A DNA stretch of 22,638 nt from Treponema_C sp050937815. GTDB lineage: Bacteria > Spirochaetota > Spirochaetia > Treponematales > Treponemataceae. The notes beneath the pieces were generated by a model that did not search any database, was not told where the DNA came from, and was given only the letters and a program-made list of their open reading frames with translations. The position numbers were made by a program, and so were the translations under genes. The DNA lies in contig NZ_JACDIJ010000020.1 in assembly GCF_050937815.1 (NCBI RefSeq), positions 1 through 22,638 on the forward strand. The letters are read 5' to 3'. Positions 22,399 through 22,638 of the stretch are shown in pieces (position 1 is the stretch's first letter; every line of letters begins with the position of its first letter).

Positions 22399-22520
22399 GC
22401 ATAAAACCGTGCTTCCTGCTCGGTTTTATGCGGCGAGTTTTGCGTTGCAAAACATCGCGGATAATCGGCCTTTCCGCCGTCCATGGCGGGATTTGAAACA
22501 TTGCGGATAATCCGCTTACG
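22399..22520. other. Non-coding region rich in hairpins and short repeats
   Basis: No gene is seen here. GCATAAAACCG (22399-22409) pairs perfectly with CGGTTTTATGC (22421-22431). GTTTTGC-GTT-GCAAAAC (22437-22453) repeats the stem of leader hairpin 2 with a new loop. A 16-base unit beginning AACAT and ending GCGGATAATC occurs twice with one mismatch (22451-22466, 22497-22512), the second inside the palindrome GCGGAT-A-ATCCGC (22503-22515). Confidence 0.6.
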
Positions 22521-22544
22521 TACATCTGTGCTGTGCTTTATATT
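22516..22544 (+). promoter_or_regulatory. Weak candidate promoter for the terminal gene
   Basis: TTACGT (22516-22521) and TATATT (22539-22544) are separated by 17 nt. The -35 is poor. A start near 22551 would give a leader of about 14 nt carrying GAGGGG. Confidence 0.3.
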
Positions 22545-22564
22545 AACTTTTTACGAGGGGCTTT

Positions 22565-22638
22565 ATGCACGGTAATACCGGCACATCTGTTATCTTTTCC
22601 GCACAAAAAGGGCACAGGGTACTTGACAAAGCCGAATT
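22565..22638 (+). CDS. Start of an unidentified gene, cut by the window end
   Basis: An ATG at 22565, with GAGGGG 4 nt upstream, opens a frame that stays open to the window edge (24 full codons). The protein begins MHGNTGTSVIFSAQKGHR. I recognise no family from so short a piece. The strong ribosome site makes it likely to be real. Confidence 0.5.
   Translation, partial: MHGNTGTSVIFSAQKGHRVLDKAE

Noticed and set aside
1..22638. tRNA, rRNA or CRISPR array
   Set aside because: I saw no tRNA T-loop pattern in a cloverleaf context, no rRNA-like stretch and no regularly spaced repeats; the hairpin repeats near 21-22 kb are too few and irregular for CRISPR.

Overview
The window reads as chromosomal DNA of a host-associated Treponema (spirochaete). 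Reasons: the aerotolerance (Bat) gene cluster in spirochaete style, a spirochaetal lipobox, GTP-dependent PEP carboxykinase beside an L-lactate dehydrogenase, a DksA/IF-1/DnaJ/Smr neighbourhood, and an Rpn-type recombination nuclease with a repeated leader. Genus is inferred from protein character; species cannot be read from the sequence.

Layout. (1) 1-730: a DksA/TraR zinc-finger regulator (minus) diverges from infA (plus) across overlapping promoters. (2) 729-8933, minus: one long run, apparently one operon: moxR, a DUF58 protein, a single-pass membrane protein, batA, a fused batB-batC, batD with a C-terminal SH3-like domain, an Smr-domain protein and a membrane-anchored DnaJ-domain protein. 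Junctions are 1-52 nt overlaps or gaps up to 37 nt. It runs tail to tail into infA with no spacer. (3) 8999-11588, plus: an aminotransferase that appears leaderless, overlapping an orphan lipoprotein solute-binding protein. (4) 11676-15176, plus: a small unknown protein behind a sigma-28-like element, pckA with a good promoter and terminator, and L-lactate dehydrogenase. (5) 15355-20363: a TetR regulator, an NTF2/SnoaL-like protein (minus), a dinJ/relB antitoxin pseudogene split by a 142-bp MITE-like element, and a two-gene ABC exporter operon. The tetR and ABC promoters share a 15-bp motif matching at 12 positions, which suggests one regulatory circuit. (6) 20515-22638: a BrnT/BrnA toxin-antitoxin pair with an apparently leaderless brnT, an Rpn-family nuclease with a three-hairpin leader, a decayed scrap of a second rpn copy, a second copy of the leader with no gene behind it, and the start of an unidentified gene at the window edge.

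The most interesting points are the duplicated rpn leader, whose promoter spacing is kept and whose first hairpin shows compensatory changes between copies; the MITE insertion in dinJ, where removing the element and one TATA copy restores the reading frame exactly; the shared operator linking tetR to the ABC exporter; the BatB-BatC fusion with an internal lipobox; and two leaderless-looking starts. All calls come from reading the sequence; no database search was run.
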